64,000 bases of DNA from Salinimonas profundi (GCF_014750655.1 NZ_JABBXD010000001.1:605102-669101), one strand, 5' to 3'. Counted from the stretch's first letter, positions 8,232 through 18,911 are shown. The notes: a model not told the origin generated them from the letters alone. Numbers and translations: made by a program.

Positions 8232-8731
8232 AAGCCGTAGGTGCTTGTTATTTATGAAAAAATTAAGAAAGCGAAATGATATAAAACAAAACTGTAAAAT
8301 AGTCAGACAGTACTATGACTGTTTTTATTACACCTTTATTAGTAATTTAAAGGTGTGCGTTTAACGGTGTCCGTTTACATTTCATCTGATTTCAAATGGT
8401 CATATCGATAGTTATTTTGGATCAGCATTTTGCTCGGATGATTCAATAACGCCCTACTTGGCTAGTTCCCCATGAATTTCCGCTCAGTGAGTTACATGGG
8501 CCATGTAGATCCATTTTGCAATGGTTTCGGACATGTAGATTGAAAATGAGAAACAGCGAGGAGTCTAACGAAATTTAAATTTTTTCGTGTAATTATCAAA
8601 GGCTGAATGACCGCATCTGGTAAACCTGCAACACCTATGTGGCATGCATTAATCTTCTTTACTGCACATTCACGTAAATCGCTTAACGAAAGAGGATTAC
8701 CCGACTGAACAAATATTTATTTACCGGCAAC
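8232..8731. other. Gene-free region upstream of the sigma-54 promoter, with short repeats
   Basis: No credible gene was found in either direction. It contains a palindrome ACATGG-G-CCATGT (8494-8506), an inverted repeat CCATT-TTGC-AATGG (8511-8524) and a 9-base direct repeat CATGTAGAT (8502-8510 and 8532-8540) spaced 30 bases apart, about three helical turns. At 270-310 bases from the promoter these could be enhancer sites for a sigma-54 activator. Confidence 0.4.
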
Positions 8732-8762
8732 AAAAAAGCCTGCACAACATAACTGTACAGGC
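8732..8762 (-). terminator. Rho-independent terminator after tRNA-Leu
   Basis: On the minus strand GCCTGTACA pairs with TGTGCAGGC (one wobble), followed by six T. It closes the secG-tRNA-Leu transcript. Confidence 0.82.
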
Positions 8763-8771
8763 GTTAAGATT

Positions 8772-8856
8772 TGGTGCGGAAAGCGGGACTTGAACCCGCA
8801 CGACCGAAGTCACCACCCCCTCAAGATGGCGTGTCTACCAATTCCACCACTTCCGC
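8772..8856 (-). tRNA. leuU: tRNA-Leu (anticodon GAG)
   Basis: An 85-base class II tRNA with the CCA end encoded. The acceptor stem pairs GCGGAAG with TTTCCGC (one G-T). The D arm carries TGGTGGAATTGGTAGACACG. The anticodon stem pairs CCATC with GGTGG around loop TTGAGGG, so the anticodon is GAG. A long variable arm (TGACTTCGGTCG) and a T arm GCGGG-TTCAAGT-CCCGC complete it. It starts 10 bases after the secG stop, so it is co-transcribed with secG, as in enterobacteria and vibrios. Confidence 0.97.
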
Positions 8857-8866
8857 AAAACTTTTA

Positions 8867-9220
8867 TCAATCAGGTGTATCAGACGACTCGTTGTCATCG
8901 CCACCCGGAATATCTTCTTCTGTAACTGCTGGCGCAGTTTCTTGCGCTGGCGCTTCAAGGTTATTCCAATCATCTGACGGGCTCTCACGATTTGCCGTTA
9001 AATTACCCAGAGTCAGACTTATCAAAAAGAACAACGTTGCTAATATCGCCGTTGTACGTGTCATAAAGTTGCCAGAGCCAGAAGAGCCAAACACGGTGTT
9101 TGAACCGCCAGCACCAAAGGAGGCTCCCATGTCTGCACCTTTACCTTGTTGAATCAGAATAAAGCCAACAAGAATAAGTGCTACTACCAAATAGGCTACT
9201 AACAGAACTTCGTATACCAT
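8867..9220 (-). CDS. secG: Protein translocase subunit SecG
   Basis: 117 residues with two membrane helices (about 3-22 and 52-74) and the signature loop [16 protein letters not shown] between them, then an acidic hydrophilic tail ending in [10 protein letters not shown]. SecG binds SecYE in the inner membrane and aids SecA-driven export. It lies 10 bases after tpiA and 10 bases before tRNA-Leu. Confidence 0.97.
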   Translation of the reverse strand: MVYEVLLVAYLVVALILVGFILIQQGKGADMGASFGAGGSNTVFGSSGSGNFMTRTTAILATLFFLISLTLGNLTANRESPSDDWNNLEAPAQETAPAVTEEDIPGGDDNESSDTPD

Positions 9221-9230
9221 AACTTCCTCG

Positions 9231-9974
9231 TCAAATTGCCGCTTGGCAAATTGCCATAAAATCGTCAGTCTTCAGACTGGCTCCGCCGATCAGGCCACCA
9301 TCAATATCAGGCTGACCAAATAGCGCTTTAGCATTATCAGGCTTTACACTGCCGCCATATAAAATGCGGGTGCGATGAGCTAACGCTTCATCGTGTTCAG
9401 TCAGGGTCTTGCGAATAAAAGCGTGTACTTCCTGAGCCTGCTCCGGTGTCGCAGTCTTACCTGTACCTATAGCCCAGATAGGCTCATAAGCGATAACGGC
9501 ATCATTAAGCGTATCAGACGTCATTTCTGCAAACAGCGCCGCTATTTGTTCGCCAACAAAGGATTTCACGTCGCCCGCCTCACGAACTGATAGGGATTCC
9601 CCGACACAGATAATGGGAATCAATCCAGCCTGTTTGGCTTTTGCTGCCTTTTTGGCTACCAACAAATTGGTTTCGTTGTGATCTTCACGACGCTCAGAAT
9701 GCCCGACAATAACATACTTTGCACCAAGTTCCTTGAGCATATCCGTCGACATGTCACCGGTATGCGCCCCATTATCTAAATGGCTAACATCCTGAGCCCC
9801 GAGTGAAAAATGTTCGTTATTGAACATGCTCAGGTACCCATCTGGTGGACATACGACGACATCGAGCCCTTCAAATGATTGCGCATTAAGCGAATGGCTA
9901 AATGTTTCAACCAGAGAACGACTTCCGTTCATTTTCCAGTTACCCGCAACCAATGGCGTTCTGTTATTTGTCAT
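9231..9974 (-). CDS. tpiA: Triosephosphate isomerase
   Basis: 247 residues, the normal length of the glycolytic TIM-barrel enzyme. Visible motifs are the N-terminal AGNWKMNG (catalytic Lys), GHSERR (electrophilic His), [10 protein letters not shown] (catalytic Glu and loop 6) and YGGSVKPDN near the C-terminus. It is in the minus-strand transcript between glmM and secG, an arrangement found in vibrios and alteromonads but not in E. coli. Confidence 0.98.
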   Translation of the reverse strand: MTNNRTPLVAGNWKMNGSRSLVETFSHSLNAQSFEGLDVVVCPPDGYLSMFNNEHFSLGAQDVSHLDNGAHTGDMSTDMLKELGAKYVIVGHSERREDHNETNLLVAKKAAKAKQAGLIPIICVGESLSVREAGDVKSFVGEQIAALFAEMTSDTLNDAVIAYEPIWAIGTGKTATPEQAQEVHAFIRKTLTEHDEALAHRTRILYGGSVKPDNAKALFGQPDIDGGLIGGASLKTDDFMAICQAAI

Positions 9975-10068
9975 GCTTAGACCTTACCCTGTCTGTAAAG
10001 CGGGCGTGATATTAACGATATACGCCCGAATATACAAGTGGAAAAATTGATAATGTATCGAATTTCAG

Positions 10069-11412
10069 TTAATTGGCCACTTCACGAACAACATCGGCTA
10101 TCTTCTGTGCCCACGCTGTTGCATCTGAAGCTTGCTCAGCCTCAACCATGACCCGAATAAGAGGCTCCGTACCACTTTTTCGTAACAATACCCTTCCACC
10201 ATCACCCAGTGCTTCTTCCGCTGTTGCTTTGGCATCAAGGACCTGAGCCATTTCAAGTGGATTTTGCGGTCCCGGAGTATACCGGACGTTAACCAGCTCC
10301 TGCGGATACTTTTCGAAGCCCTTACTGAGATCATGAAGATTCATGCTGGCGCGTAACATAGACGTTAACACCTGCAGTCCGGCAACAATTCCGTCTCCTG
10401 TCGATGCTAAATTAAGGTTGAGTACGTGCCCGGAGCTTTCACCACCAATTGCCCAGCCTTTACGCTGTAAAAGCTCCATGACATAACGATCACCAACAGC
10501 ACTGCGTGCAAAGGGAATACTTAGCTTTGTCAGTGCGTTTTCTAACCCCAGATTAGTCATTAGTGTACCGACCACGCCGCCCTGCAAACGACCTGACTTG
10601 AGCGCATCACGGGCAACAATATAAAGAATTTGATCACCATCAAGGATATTCCCCTTGTGGTCTACCATCATGATGCGATCACCATCGCCATCCAACGCAA
10701 AACCCAGGTCGGCGCCTTCTTCCAGCACGCGCTGTCGGATACCTTCCATCGATGTCGCACCTACCTCGTCATTGATATTTAAACCATCAGGTTTAGTACC
10801 TATTTCAATGACATCAGCACCCAGCTCTGACAACACATTCGGCGCAATGTGGTAAGTTGCCCCATGGGCACAATCAACCACGATTTTCAGCCCCTTTAAT
10901 GATAAGTCCGAAGGGAACGTTCCTTTACAAAATTCAATATAACGACCAGCAGCATCACTGACTCTTACGGCTTTGCCCAATCTGTTAGACGCCACACATT
11001 CCATTGGCTCGTCCATCATCTTTTCAATAGCGATCTCAATGTCGTCGTCAAGTTTGAAGCCGTCTGCAGAGAAAAACTTAATTCCATTATCATGATAAGG
11101 GTTATGCGAGGCACTTATTACAATCCCCGCTTCCGAACGAAAAGTACGGGTAAGATAAGCAATAGCCGGTGTAGGCATTGGCCCTAATAAGCCGATATTA
11201 ATGCCTGCCGCTGACAAACCAGATTCCAGCGCAGACTCAAGCATATAACCGGAAATACGGGTATCCTTACCTATCAGCACCTTATTTGTACCTCTGCCAG
11301 CAAGCACTTTACCTGCCGCCCAACCCAGCTTCACCACAAACTCGGGGTTGATCGCACTTTCACCCACTTTGCCGCGTATACCATCAGTACCGAAATACTT
11401 ACGCTCACCCAT
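10069..11412 (-). CDS. glmM: Phosphoglucosamine mutase
   Basis: 447 residues. It interconverts glucosamine-6-phosphate and glucosamine-1-phosphate for peptidoglycan and LPS precursors. It has the N-terminal [10 protein letters not shown], the phosphoserine loop [17 protein letters not shown] near residue 100, the metal-binding DGDGDR and the C-terminal phosphate site [12 protein letters not shown]. It starts 4 bases after the folP stop, so it is co-transcribed with folP and ftsH. Confidence 0.98.
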   Translation of the reverse strand: MGERKYFGTDGIRGKVGESAINPEFVVKLGWAAGKVLAGRGTNKVLIGKDTRISGYMLESALESGLSAAGINIGLLGPMPTPAIAYLTRTFRSEAGIVISASHNPYHDNGIKFFSADGFKLDDDIEIAIEKMMDEPMECVASNRLGKAVRVSDAAGRYIEFCKGTFPSDLSLKGLKIVVDCAHGATYHIAPNVLSELGADVIEIGTKPDGLNINDEVGATSMEGIRQRVLEEGADLGFALDGDGDRIMMVDHKGNILDGDQILYIVARDALKSGRLQGGVVGTLMTNLGLENALTKLSIPFARSAVGDRYVMELLQRKGWAIGGESSGHVLNLNLASTGDGIVAGLQVLTSMLRASMNLHDLSKGFEKYPQELVNVRYTPGPQNPLEMAQVLDAKATAEEALGDGGRVLLRKSGTEPLIRVMVEAEQASDATAWAQKIADVVREVAN

Positions 11413-11416
11413 TTCT

Positions 11417-12265
11417 TTATTCTCCTTTTAAAGTGTAGTCACGATAAGCATTAACGATTGCAATCACATCAACCGTTTCCTGCACATCATGCACACGAAT
11501 TATTTGTGCGCCGGCCTGTGCGGCGATTGTGGCAAGCGCAAGGCTGCCTGCCAGTCGTTCGTTAATCGAATTATTTAAGACATTACCGACCATCGATTTA
11601 CGGGACATACCTACCAATAATGGGTACCCCATCTCTTGGAGTCGGCCTAAGCCCGCTAACAGCTGATAATTATGCGCCAGAGTTTTTCCAAAACCAAAGC
11701 CGGGATCCAGAATTATGTTGCTTTTATGTATACCAGCGTCTGAACAGGCTGCTATTCTGGCGCTTAAAAATGCCTGGACGTCACTGATAACATCGTTATA
11801 TGAAGGGGCGTTTTGCATTGTCTCAGGCGCGCCCTGCATATGCATCAGACAGACCGGAACGTTGCACTCTGCGGCTGCGTCAAGCGCACCGGGCTCCTGC
11901 AATGCTCTGACATCATTTATTAACGCCGCACCGGCGCTTACCGCTTGCCTCATGACTTGCGGTTTACTTGTATCCACTGAAACAACGGTGTCGAATCTGT
12001 CAGAGAGAGCCTCAATAACAGGAATAACTCTTTCAAGCTCTTCGTCAAAAGATACCAGAGGTGCTCCAGGACGCGTCGACTCCCCCCCTACATCAATAAA
12101 TGCAGCGCCAGCCTGAACCATGGCTGCACAGCGATCTATGGCGGCATCTACACTATTAAACCGCCCCCCGTCCGAAAAAGAATCCGGGGTCGTATTTATT
12201 ATTCCCATGACCACCGGTCGGGTCAGGTCTACAGTTTGGTTTTTGAAATTCAACGTCTTCACCAT
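11417..12265 (-). CDS. folP: Dihydropteroate synthase
   Basis: 282 residues. It condenses p-aminobenzoate with dihydropterin pyrophosphate in folate synthesis and is the sulfonamide target. The TIM-barrel motifs [16 protein letters not shown] and GGESTRPGA (flexible loops 1 and 2) and the C-terminal IIRVHDV are present. It lies between ftsH and glmM in the conserved order. Confidence 0.98.
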   Translation of the reverse strand: MVKTLNFKNQTVDLTRPVVMGIINTTPDSFSDGGRFNSVDAAIDRCAAMVQAGAAFIDVGGESTRPGAPLVSFDEELERVIPVIEALSDRFDTVVSVDTSKPQVMRQAVSAGAALINDVRALQEPGALDAAAECNVPVCLMHMQGAPETMQNAPSYNDVISDVQAFLSARIAACSDAGIHKSNIILDPGFGFGKTLAHNYQLLAGLGRLQEMGYPLLVGMSRKSMVGNVLNNSINERLAGSLALATIAAQAGAQIIRVHDVQETVDVIAIVNAYRDYTLKGE

Positions 12266-12319
12266 TTATGGATAATGGGATACTTTAGGCAGGAAATATT
12301 AGATCGATTATCACAAATG

Positions 12320-12346
12320 AAAAAGCGCCAGCAAGGTGCTGGCGCT
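12320..12346 (-). terminator. Rho-independent terminator after ftsH
   Basis: On the minus strand AGCGCCAGC-ACCTT-GCTGGCGCT is followed by TTTT. It lies in the ftsH-folP gap, so it probably attenuates readthrough and does not fully isolate folP-glmM. Confidence 0.75.
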
Positions 12347-12353
12347 TCAACTA

Positions 12354-14303
12354 TTAACCCGGCAAGTCGCCTGGTTTACCTACTGAGGGCTTATCGACAC
12401 CATCATCGGTAATTTCACCTTCTCTGGCAGGTTTACCACCACTGGGCTTATCACCGCCATCTGGAGTGCGATCATCCCAATCTGCAGGAGGACGAACATC
12501 GGTACGGTTCATCAAATCATCAATTTGCTTTGCATCAATGGTTTCGTAACGCATTAACGCATCTTTCATTGAATGCAGAATATCGACGTTCTCTTCCAGT
12601 ATGGTTTTCGCTCTGTCATAGTTTCTGTCTATGATGGCTTTGATTTCAGCATCGATGGCACGCGCTGTGTCATCAGACATGCTGGACGCCTTAGACATCG
12701 ACTTACCTAAAAAGACTTCACCCTCTTCTTCGGCATACAGCATCGGCCCCATTTTACTGGACAAGCCCCATTGTGTGACCATTTTACGGGCTATTTCAGT
12801 AGCTCGCTCAATATCATTTGAAGCGCCCGTCGTGACTTTATCGTCACCGTAGATTATTTGCTCAGCAATACGGCCACCGAACAAGCTGGAAATCATGCTC
12901 TCCAGATGCTGTTTGGAATGACTGACACGATCTTTCTCTGGCAGATACATCGTCACACCCAACGCTCGGCCGCGCGGAATGATGGAAACTTTGTATACCG
13001 GATCATGCTCAGGAACCAGACGACCTACAATGGCATGTCCAGCCTCGTGGTACGACGTCATCGCCTTCTCATCTTCAGACATCACCATCGACTTGCGCTC
13101 TGCGCCCATCATGATCTTATCTTTAGCTTTATCGAACTCTTCCATCGATACTAAACGCTTGTTAGCGCGAGCGGCAAACAACGCAGCCTCGTTAACAAGG
13201 TTAGCCAAATCGGCCCCTGAAAAACCAGGTGTTCCGCGAGCTATAACAGCAGGGTCTACATTATCAGCCACCGGTACCTTGCGCGCGTGAACTTTAAGAA
13301 TCTGTTCACGTCCACGAATATCCGGTAATCCGACCACAACCTGACGGTCAAAGCGTCCGGGACGCAATAATGCAGGGTCTAGTACATCCGGGCGGTTGGT
13401 TGCAGCAATAACGATGATGCCTTCGTGACCTTCGAAACCATCCATTTCAACAAGCATCTGGTTAAGGGTTTGCTCACGCTCATCATGACCACCACCAAGG
13501 CCTGCGCCACGCTGACGACCAACAGCATCAATCTCGTCAATAAAAATGATACATGGTGCTGACTTTTTCGCCTGCTCAAACATGTCACGAACACGCGATG
13601 CACCTACACCGACGAACATTTCCACAAAGTCAGAACCAGAGATTGTGAAGAAAGGCACCTTTGCTTCACCGGCAATCGCTTTTGCCAGTAGTGTCTTACC
13701 GGTTCCCGGTGGACCCACCATCAACACGCCTTTAGGAATTTTACCGCCTAATTTCTGGAATTTAGAAGGATCACGCAGGAAGTCTACCAGTTCAGACACA
13801 TCTTCTTTTGCCTCATCACAGCCAGCGACATCCGCAAAAGTCGTTTTAATCTGATCTTCACCCAGTAGTCGCGCTTTACTTTTACCAAACGACATAGCAC
13901 CGCGACCACCGCCGCCCTGCATTTGTCGCATAAAGAAGATCCATACCGCGATAAGCAGCAACATAGGGAACCAGGAAATGAAGATAGACGTCAAAATTGA
14001 CGGCTCTTCAGTAGGCTCACCATAAATGCGGATATCTTTTGAAGCTAAGTCAGATATTAATTTATCGTCATAATAAGGAATGTACGTGACAAACGTTTCG
14101 CCGGAACGCTTCGTTCCACGAATTTCCCGAGACTCGCTGTCAATGCGGACCTCACGGATGTTGCCCTGATTAGCTTCTTTAAGAAAGGTTGTGTAATCCG
14201 TCTGCGCTCGTGTCGACTCTCCCGGAGAAAAACTCTGGAAAACTGACATCAGAACTACAGCGATGACTAACCATAAAATTAAATTCTTTGCCATATCGCT
14301 CAA
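12354..14303 (-). CDS. ftsH: ATP-dependent zinc metalloprotease FtsH
   Basis: 649 residues. An inner-membrane AAA+ protease that degrades membrane proteins and LpxC. It has TM helices near residues 7-25 and 105-125, Walker A GPPGTGKT, Walker [12 protein letters not shown], the second region of homology [19 protein letters not shown] and the zinc site HEAGH. The chosen start is TTG at 14303, with GAGG 9 bases upstream; the ATG at 14294 (MAKNLILWL) is a good alternative. The C-terminus ends in a Gly/Asp/Pro-rich tail with two similar units, DKPSGGKP and DKPSVGKP. Confidence 0.98.
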   Translation of the reverse strand: MSDMAKNLILWLVIAVVLMSVFQSFSPGESTRAQTDYTTFLKEANQGNIREVRIDSESREIRGTKRSGETFVTYIPYYDDKLISDLASKDIRIYGEPTEEPSILTSIFISWFPMLLLIAVWIFFMRQMQGGGGRGAMSFGKSKARLLGEDQIKTTFADVAGCDEAKEDVSELVDFLRDPSKFQKLGGKIPKGVLMVGPPGTGKTLLAKAIAGEAKVPFFTISGSDFVEMFVGVGASRVRDMFEQAKKSAPCIIFIDEIDAVGRQRGAGLGGGHDEREQTLNQMLVEMDGFEGHEGIIVIAATNRPDVLDPALLRPGRFDRQVVVGLPDIRGREQILKVHARKVPVADNVDPAVIARGTPGFSGADLANLVNEAALFAARANKRLVSMEEFDKAKDKIMMGAERKSMVMSEDEKAMTSYHEAGHAIVGRLVPEHDPVYKVSIIPRGRALGVTMYLPEKDRVSHSKQHLESMISSLFGGRIAEQIIYGDDKVTTGASNDIERATEIARKMVTQWGLSSKMGPMLYAEEEGEVFLGKSMSKASSMSDDTARAIDAEIKAIIDRNYDRAKTILEENVDILHSMKDALMRYETIDAKQIDDLMNRTDVRPPADWDDRTPDGGDKPSGGKPAREGEITDDGVDKPSVGKPGDLPG

Positions 14304-14427
14304 TGCTACTAACCTCTAAAAATACCGGAATAAGCCTGTATAATCAGCATTATCAGTACGTTACTGTACTTAACTGCTATACAAAACCGGACGAATGTCG
14401 TTCCTTTTTGCACTATCTGTAAGCGTA

Positions 14428-15057
14428 CTACACTTTATAGCCGCAAGCCACCAGATAGACTTCCCGCGAACGTGCTCTGGATGAATCAGGCTTTCGGGTC
14501 TTGATTGTCGTGAATGACTGGCGCAACGCCGTTAAAAACTCGTCAAAGCCTTCACCCTGGAATACTTTGATAGCAAAGTTTCCTCCTGGCTTAAGCACCT
14601 GATGACACATGTCCAAAGCCAATTCACACAGATACATGGACCGCGCCTGATCGGCCGCATTATTGCCAGACATATTCGGTGCCATATCAGACAACACAAT
14701 ATCTACGTTGTTCCCATCGATTCTGTTCAACAATGCATTGAGAACTGCCTCGTCGCGAAAATCTCCCTGCAAAAAATCAACGCCGGCAATAGGGTCCATC
14801 TCCAGTATATCGCACGCAATAACCTGTCCGTTACTGCCGACCAGATCAGACGCCAGCTGCGACCATCCGCCCGGCGCCGCGCCCAGGTCAACCACCGTCA
14901 TACCCGGCTTTATAAGCTTATCTTTTTGCTGCATTTCCTCAAGTTTGAAAACCGCACGAGACCGTAAGCCCTGCTTTTGTGCTTTTTGCACATAATGGTC
15001 ATCAAAATGCTCTTTGAGCCAGCGCTTACTGCTGGCTGAATGTTTCTTTTTAGTCAT
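14428..15057 (-). CDS. rlmE: 23S rRNA 2'-O-ribose methyltransferase RlmE (U2552)
   Basis: 209 residues. A SAM-dependent enzyme that methylates U2552 in the A-loop of 23S rRNA. It shows the SAM site [21 protein letters not shown] and the K-D-K-E catalytic set with Lys in [10 protein letters not shown]. It lies upstream of ftsH on the same strand and divergent from yhbY, as in E. coli. Confidence 0.98.
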   Translation of the reverse strand: MTKKKHSASSKRWLKEHFDDHYVQKAQKQGLRSRAVFKLEEMQQKDKLIKPGMTVVDLGAAPGGWSQLASDLVGSNGQVIACDILEMDPIAGVDFLQGDFRDEAVLNALLNRIDGNNVDIVLSDMAPNMSGNNAADQARSMYLCELALDMCHQVLKPGGNFAIKVFQGEGFDEFLTALRQSFTTIKTRKPDSSRARSREVYLVACGYKV

Positions 15058-15147
15058 CGCCGCACTTTGTGATTGGGAATGTGGTCAAGATGGCGTTAGA
15101 ATATAGGTTTTCAAGTTATAAATGCTAAATAATTAAAGAAGCAGGTA

Positions 15148-15444
15148 ATGAAACTTTCCAATAAACAAAAGCAATTTCTAAAAGGTCTGGCCCATTCACT
15201 GAAACCCGTCGTTCAACTGGGTGGCAATGGTCTTACAGAAGGTGTTGTCGCAGAAATTGATAACGCGCTGAATCACCACGAACTGATTAAAGTTAAAGTG
15301 CCTACTGATGATCGTGAGGAAAAAACACTTATAAATGATGCCATCGTCAGGGAGACCGGCGCGGTGAAGGTTCAGGTTATTGGTCACATGCTTGTTCTGT
15401 ATCGCCCTACCGAAGAGCGTAAAATACAATTGCCAAAACAGTAA
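15148..15444 (+). CDS. yhbY: CRM-domain ribosome assembly RNA-binding protein YhbY
   Basis: 98 residues: a single CRM domain beginning LSNKQKQFLKGLAHSLKPVV, with the GGNGLT loop (the family GxxG) near residue 30. YhbY associates with pre-50S particles. It is divergent from rlmE across a 90-base gap that must hold both promoters, and AAGCAGG precedes the ATG. Confidence 0.96.
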   Translation: MKLSNKQKQFLKGLAHSLKPVVQLGGNGLTEGVVAEIDNALNHHELIKVKVPTDDREEKTLINDAIVRETGAVKVQVIGHMLVLYRPTEERKIQLPKQ

Positions 15445-15534
15445 ATAATCCTTTTCTTCATTTTTGCTTTCCATAGTTATTTAACTGTTAAACAAGTAAG
15501 CTTTATGCCTCTTTTTCGTTAACAGGAATTAAAA

Positions 15535-16311
15535 ATGGATGTAAGTCAAATTACGGCTATTGTAACTGGTGGGTGCTCAGGCCTTGGGCACGCTACGGCG
15601 ATTGCCTTGCGAGAAGCCGGCGCGAAAGTCGCATTGTTCGATTTAAATGATGAAATGGGTGCGCAGCGCGTTTCTGAGTTAGGCAGCGATGCTACCCGCT
15701 TTTTCAAAGTCGATGTTCGCGATGAGTCTCAGGTACAATCCGCTATCGACAGCGTAAAGTCAGAATTTGGCGATATTCATGTATGTATCAACTGTGCTGG
15801 TATCGCGCCCGCTAAGCGCACTCTGGACAAAGACGGCAACGCTGCACCTCTGCAGGACTTTCAAAAAACCGTCGATATCAATCTGATTGGTACATTTAAT
15901 GTTGCGCGGTTGGCTGCAGCCGCAATGAGCGGACAAGGTATGCTCAATGATGATGGTGAGCGTGGTCTGATAATCAATACCGCCTCTATTGCCGGCTATG
16001 AAGGCCAAATTGGTCAGACCGCTTATGCGGCAAGTAAGGGTGGCATCATTGCTTTAACCTTACCGATGGCAAGAGATCTGTCTGCGCTGGGTATTCGCGT
16101 AAATACGATAGCACCGGGCGTGATGGGAACGCCACTGCTGCTGGCCATGCCAGAGAAGGTTCAGGATGCGCTGGCAGCTAATGTCCCCTACCCTAAACGA
16201 CTGGGTTACCCTGAAGAATTTGCCAGTCTGGTTACTCATATGATCAGTAATACCTATATGAATGGCGAAACGGTTCGCCTGGATGGCAGTTTGCGTATGC
16301 CACCGAAATAG
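15535..16311 (+). CDS. Type II 3-hydroxyacyl-CoA dehydrogenase-like SDR
   Basis: 258 residues, classical SDR. It has the cofactor loop VTGGCSGLGHATA, NCAGIAPA (the family NNAG position reads NCAG), a serine in IINTASIAGYEGQIGQ and the catalytic YAASK. The middle segment (KRTLDKDG...PLQDFQKTVDINLIGTFNV) closely resembles HSD17B10/3-hydroxy-2-methylbutyryl-CoA dehydrogenase enzymes of fatty-acid and isoleucine breakdown. AGGAAT precedes the ATG. It stands alone, so its pathway cannot be fixed from context. Confidence 0.88.
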   Translation: MDVSQITAIVTGGCSGLGHATAIALREAGAKVALFDLNDEMGAQRVSELGSDATRFFKVDVRDESQVQSAIDSVKSEFGDIHVCINCAGIAPAKRTLDKDGNAAPLQDFQKTVDINLIGTFNVARLAAAAMSGQGMLNDDGERGLIINTASIAGYEGQIGQTAYAASKGGIIALTLPMARDLSALGIRVNTIAPGVMGTPLLLAMPEKVQDALAANVPYPKRLGYPEEFASLVTHMISNTYMNGETVRLDGSLRMPPK

Positions 16312-16336
16312 ATATTGCTTACGCACATTTACAGCA

Positions 16337-16380
16337 AGCTACAGTAAAATAACAGGTCTTATTTTACTGTAGCTTCTTTT
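16337..16380. terminator. Long-stem bidirectional terminator
   Basis: A perfect 16-base stem (AGCTACAGTAAAATAA and its complement) with a six-base loop, followed by TTCTTTT. It lies between the convergent SDR and Lon-family protease genes. Confidence 0.85.
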
Positions 16381-16389
16381 GTCGGAACT

Positions 16390-18783
16390 CTACTCTTCAC
16401 CGCCATTCACGATAAGCGCAATGTTATACAAACGGTTCACCGCCAAATAGTTAATAGTATTTTTGGGATAGCGACCACGAGAGCTCAGGGCTCCCGCTTC
16501 CTGCTGCATCAACAGACTGAGCGCTTCGTCCACAGTTTTTACCGGATAAATATGAAACTGGCCACGGGATACTGCATCAACAACCGTATTATCCAGAACA
16601 AGGTTCACTTTGTTCGAATAAGGAATGATGACCCCCTGCTCACCGGTCAGTCCCCGGTGCCGACACAGGTCAAAAAATCCTTCAATTTTTTCATTGACAC
16701 CACCAACAGCCTGCACTTCGCCGTATTGATTGATTGAGCCGGTGATTGCCAGTCCCTGCAATGCAGGCAGCTCGGTAAGCGCAGAAATAAGTGCTACCAG
16801 CTCTCCCAGCGAGGCGCTGTCACCATCAATATGGCCATAAGACTGTTCTAGCGCGATATTAGCCGACAGTGTAAGAGGAAAATGCTGCGCATATTTGTTA
16901 CCCAGGTAACCGGTCAACAACATGACCCCTTTAGAGTGAATAGGCTGACCGAGTTCAACCTCGCGTTCAATATCCACAACGCCATTAGCCCCGGCGTATA
17001 CGGTCGACGTAATACGTGCTGGGGTGCCAAACGCTGTATCGCCTATCTCCAGTACCGTCAGACCATTCACTGTTCCTACAGACTTACCTTCGGTGGCAAT
17101 AAGCACATGGCCTTCTTTTATATCATCAAGTAACGTTTGACTGACCCTGCCGGTCCGGCGTTTTTTCGCATGCAAGGCGGTTTCGATATGTTGCTCCAGC
17201 AATACGGAATCTTCAGTTTTTTTACAAAAGTAAACCGCTTCATTCACCAGTTCGAGAATTTCGGCAATGTGGGCAGACAGCTTATTTTTATGTTCTGCCA
17301 TTCGTAAAGACTGGTGTATAAGACGGTGCATCGCACAGGCTGCAACTTTTTCAAGTCCCTGCGTCTGAACATGTTTGTTCACGCGTCCGATAAAACTGTA
17401 GAGGTTACTGTCTTTAGCCGGTATTTCGAGATCAAAGTCGACCAGGACACGGAATAGCTCATCGAATTCATCATCGTAATCCTGCAACATATAATAGAGA
17501 TCCCGGGAGCCCAGCAATATCACTTTGACATCCAGGGACATCGGCTGTGGATTCAGTGTAATCGCATTCACCATCCCGACTTCCTGCTGCGGCAGGTCCA
17601 TTTTCAGAATACCCGACTTAATTGCACGCTTGAGACTGTCCCAGACATAAGGTTGCTCAACCAACTGGTCAGCATCAAGTAGCAGATACCCTCCATTTGC
17701 CTTATGCAGCGCGCCAGGGCGTATCATCCGGTAATCGGTATACACCCCGCCATGCATATTCTGGTATTCGATGCGACCGAACAAGTTTTGCCAGGTGGGG
17801 TTGGATTCGTAAATGATTGGAGCACCAGCATCATATTTATGCGAGACAAGAATATTGGGCAGATATAACTCTTCCAGATACCCTCTTTTTTCAGCATCGT
17901 CAGACTTCTCTTCACGCTGCTCATCAAGCCAAATCTCAGCAACAGTATTTGGTAAATGTGTGCGTAACTGGCGCAAGTATTTCAGGACGCCGAGGTTATC
18001 GGCATACGCATGCTCCAGCGCCTTGATTAATGGTTTTACCCCACCTTCGGCCGTCTGCCGGTTGAGGGTTCTTAGCTGCTCGGCATTTTCACGTCGCCAT
18101 ACCGGCAAGCTGAGTAAACTTTCACTAAGTCGATTTTCTAACTCATCAATTAAATCAAAAAAGTGCTGGCGTCGGGTGGTATCAAGCTGCGCAAATTGCG
18201 TTTCGGTGGCAGGTGCGTCCTCAATAACGGGCACAAAGTTGATGGTGCCTGACTGTTCCTGCATCACCAGCTGATTGGCATTCGCGTAACGTTCAACCCC
18301 GTCTACCGCCTCATCATACTTTTGCTGATACGCGCGGTTGATTGCAGCTTTTTTTCGTTGATAGCCAGGCGTGTCAAATGCTGCAGGAAAAGTAGCCAGT
18401 ACATCATCAATCAAATCTTTCATCGCCTTTTGAAAACGATGGGCTTGTGAGGCTGGTAATTTTAGCAACAGCGGCTCACGCTCTTCTTCAAGATTGGCAA
18501 TATAGCACCAGTCGTCGGGCGAGCTGAGTTTCGCCGCCGCACGTTCAATGTGCGACTTTACTAAAGAGAACCGCCCGGTTGCCGGTTCTCCCATAACGTA
18601 CAGGTTGTAGCCAGGCGCGGTGATGCCAAGCCCGAACGCCATTGCTTCCTGAGCACGTTCCTGACCGACAAAAGACGCCTCGACGGAGGCAGGATCATTA
18701 AGGGTTTGCTCAATAAAGCTGCGATCAAGCGTCGGCGCCAGCTCATCGTGAGAAATTGCCGGTATCGTCTTAGCAATTGGCAT
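16390..18783 (-). CDS. Lon-related ATP-dependent protease (AAA + S16 domain)
   Basis: 797 residues from the chosen start. The N-terminal ATPase part has YNLYVMGEPATGRFSLV, a P-loop with Arg where Lys is usual. The middle contains GGYLLLDADQL (Walker B-like) and a helical insert. The C-terminal S16 Lon protease domain has the catalytic Ser in GDSASLGE and Lys in GGVNEKIEGFF. This is the single-chain Lon-like family related to E. coli YcbZ/LonH and archaeal LonB. A start at 18867 adds 28 residues, but it has no ribosome-binding site and would leave only 44 bases to the divergent gene. The internal Met fits the family N-terminus better. Confidence 0.9.
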   Translation of the reverse strand: MPIAKTIPAISHDELAPTLDRSFIEQTLNDPASVEASFVGQERAQEAMAFGLGITAPGYNLYVMGEPATGRFSLVKSHIERAAAKLSSPDDWCYIANLEEEREPLLLKLPASQAHRFQKAMKDLIDDVLATFPAAFDTPGYQRKKAAINRAYQQKYDEAVDGVERYANANQLVMQEQSGTINFVPVIEDAPATETQFAQLDTTRRQHFFDLIDELENRLSESLLSLPVWRRENAEQLRTLNRQTAEGGVKPLIKALEHAYADNLGVLKYLRQLRTHLPNTVAEIWLDEQREEKSDDAEKRGYLEELYLPNILVSHKYDAGAPIIYESNPTWQNLFGRIEYQNMHGGVYTDYRMIRPGALHKANGGYLLLDADQLVEQPYVWDSLKRAIKSGILKMDLPQQEVGMVNAITLNPQPMSLDVKVILLGSRDLYYMLQDYDDEFDELFRVLVDFDLEIPAKDSNLYSFIGRVNKHVQTQGLEKVAACAMHRLIHQSLRMAEHKNKLSAHIAEILELVNEAVYFCKKTEDSVLLEQHIETALHAKKRRTGRVSQTLLDDIKEGHVLIATEGKSVGTVNGLTVLEIGDTAFGTPARITSTVYAGANGVVDIEREVELGQPIHSKGVMLLTGYLGNKYAQHFPLTLSANIALEQSYGHIDGDSASLGELVALISALTELPALQGLAITGSINQYGEVQAVGGVNEKIEGFFDLCRHRGLTGEQGVIIPYSNKVNLVLDNTVVDAVSRGQFHIYPVKTVDEALSLLMQQEAGALSSRGRYPKNTINYLAVNRLYNIALIVNGGEE

Positions 18784-18911
18784 AGCGATTCGATTACTCT
18801 TTTGATAGTGCCCCTGCACAGCGACCTTTCCAGATACATCCGGAATACATTCGTTGTACAGTGCCATAATACATAATAGGGTTATTATTCCAGTCTTGTC
18901 AGGATAACGCT

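Noticed and set aside
8472-8543. 23-codon frame with two GHVD repeats in the gene-free zone
   Set aside because: Too short, no ribosome-binding site, and the repeats are better seen as DNA direct repeats.
13546-13854. Open frame antisense to the ftsH ATPase region
   Set aside because: It is a shadow of the strongly conserved Walker region on the other strand.
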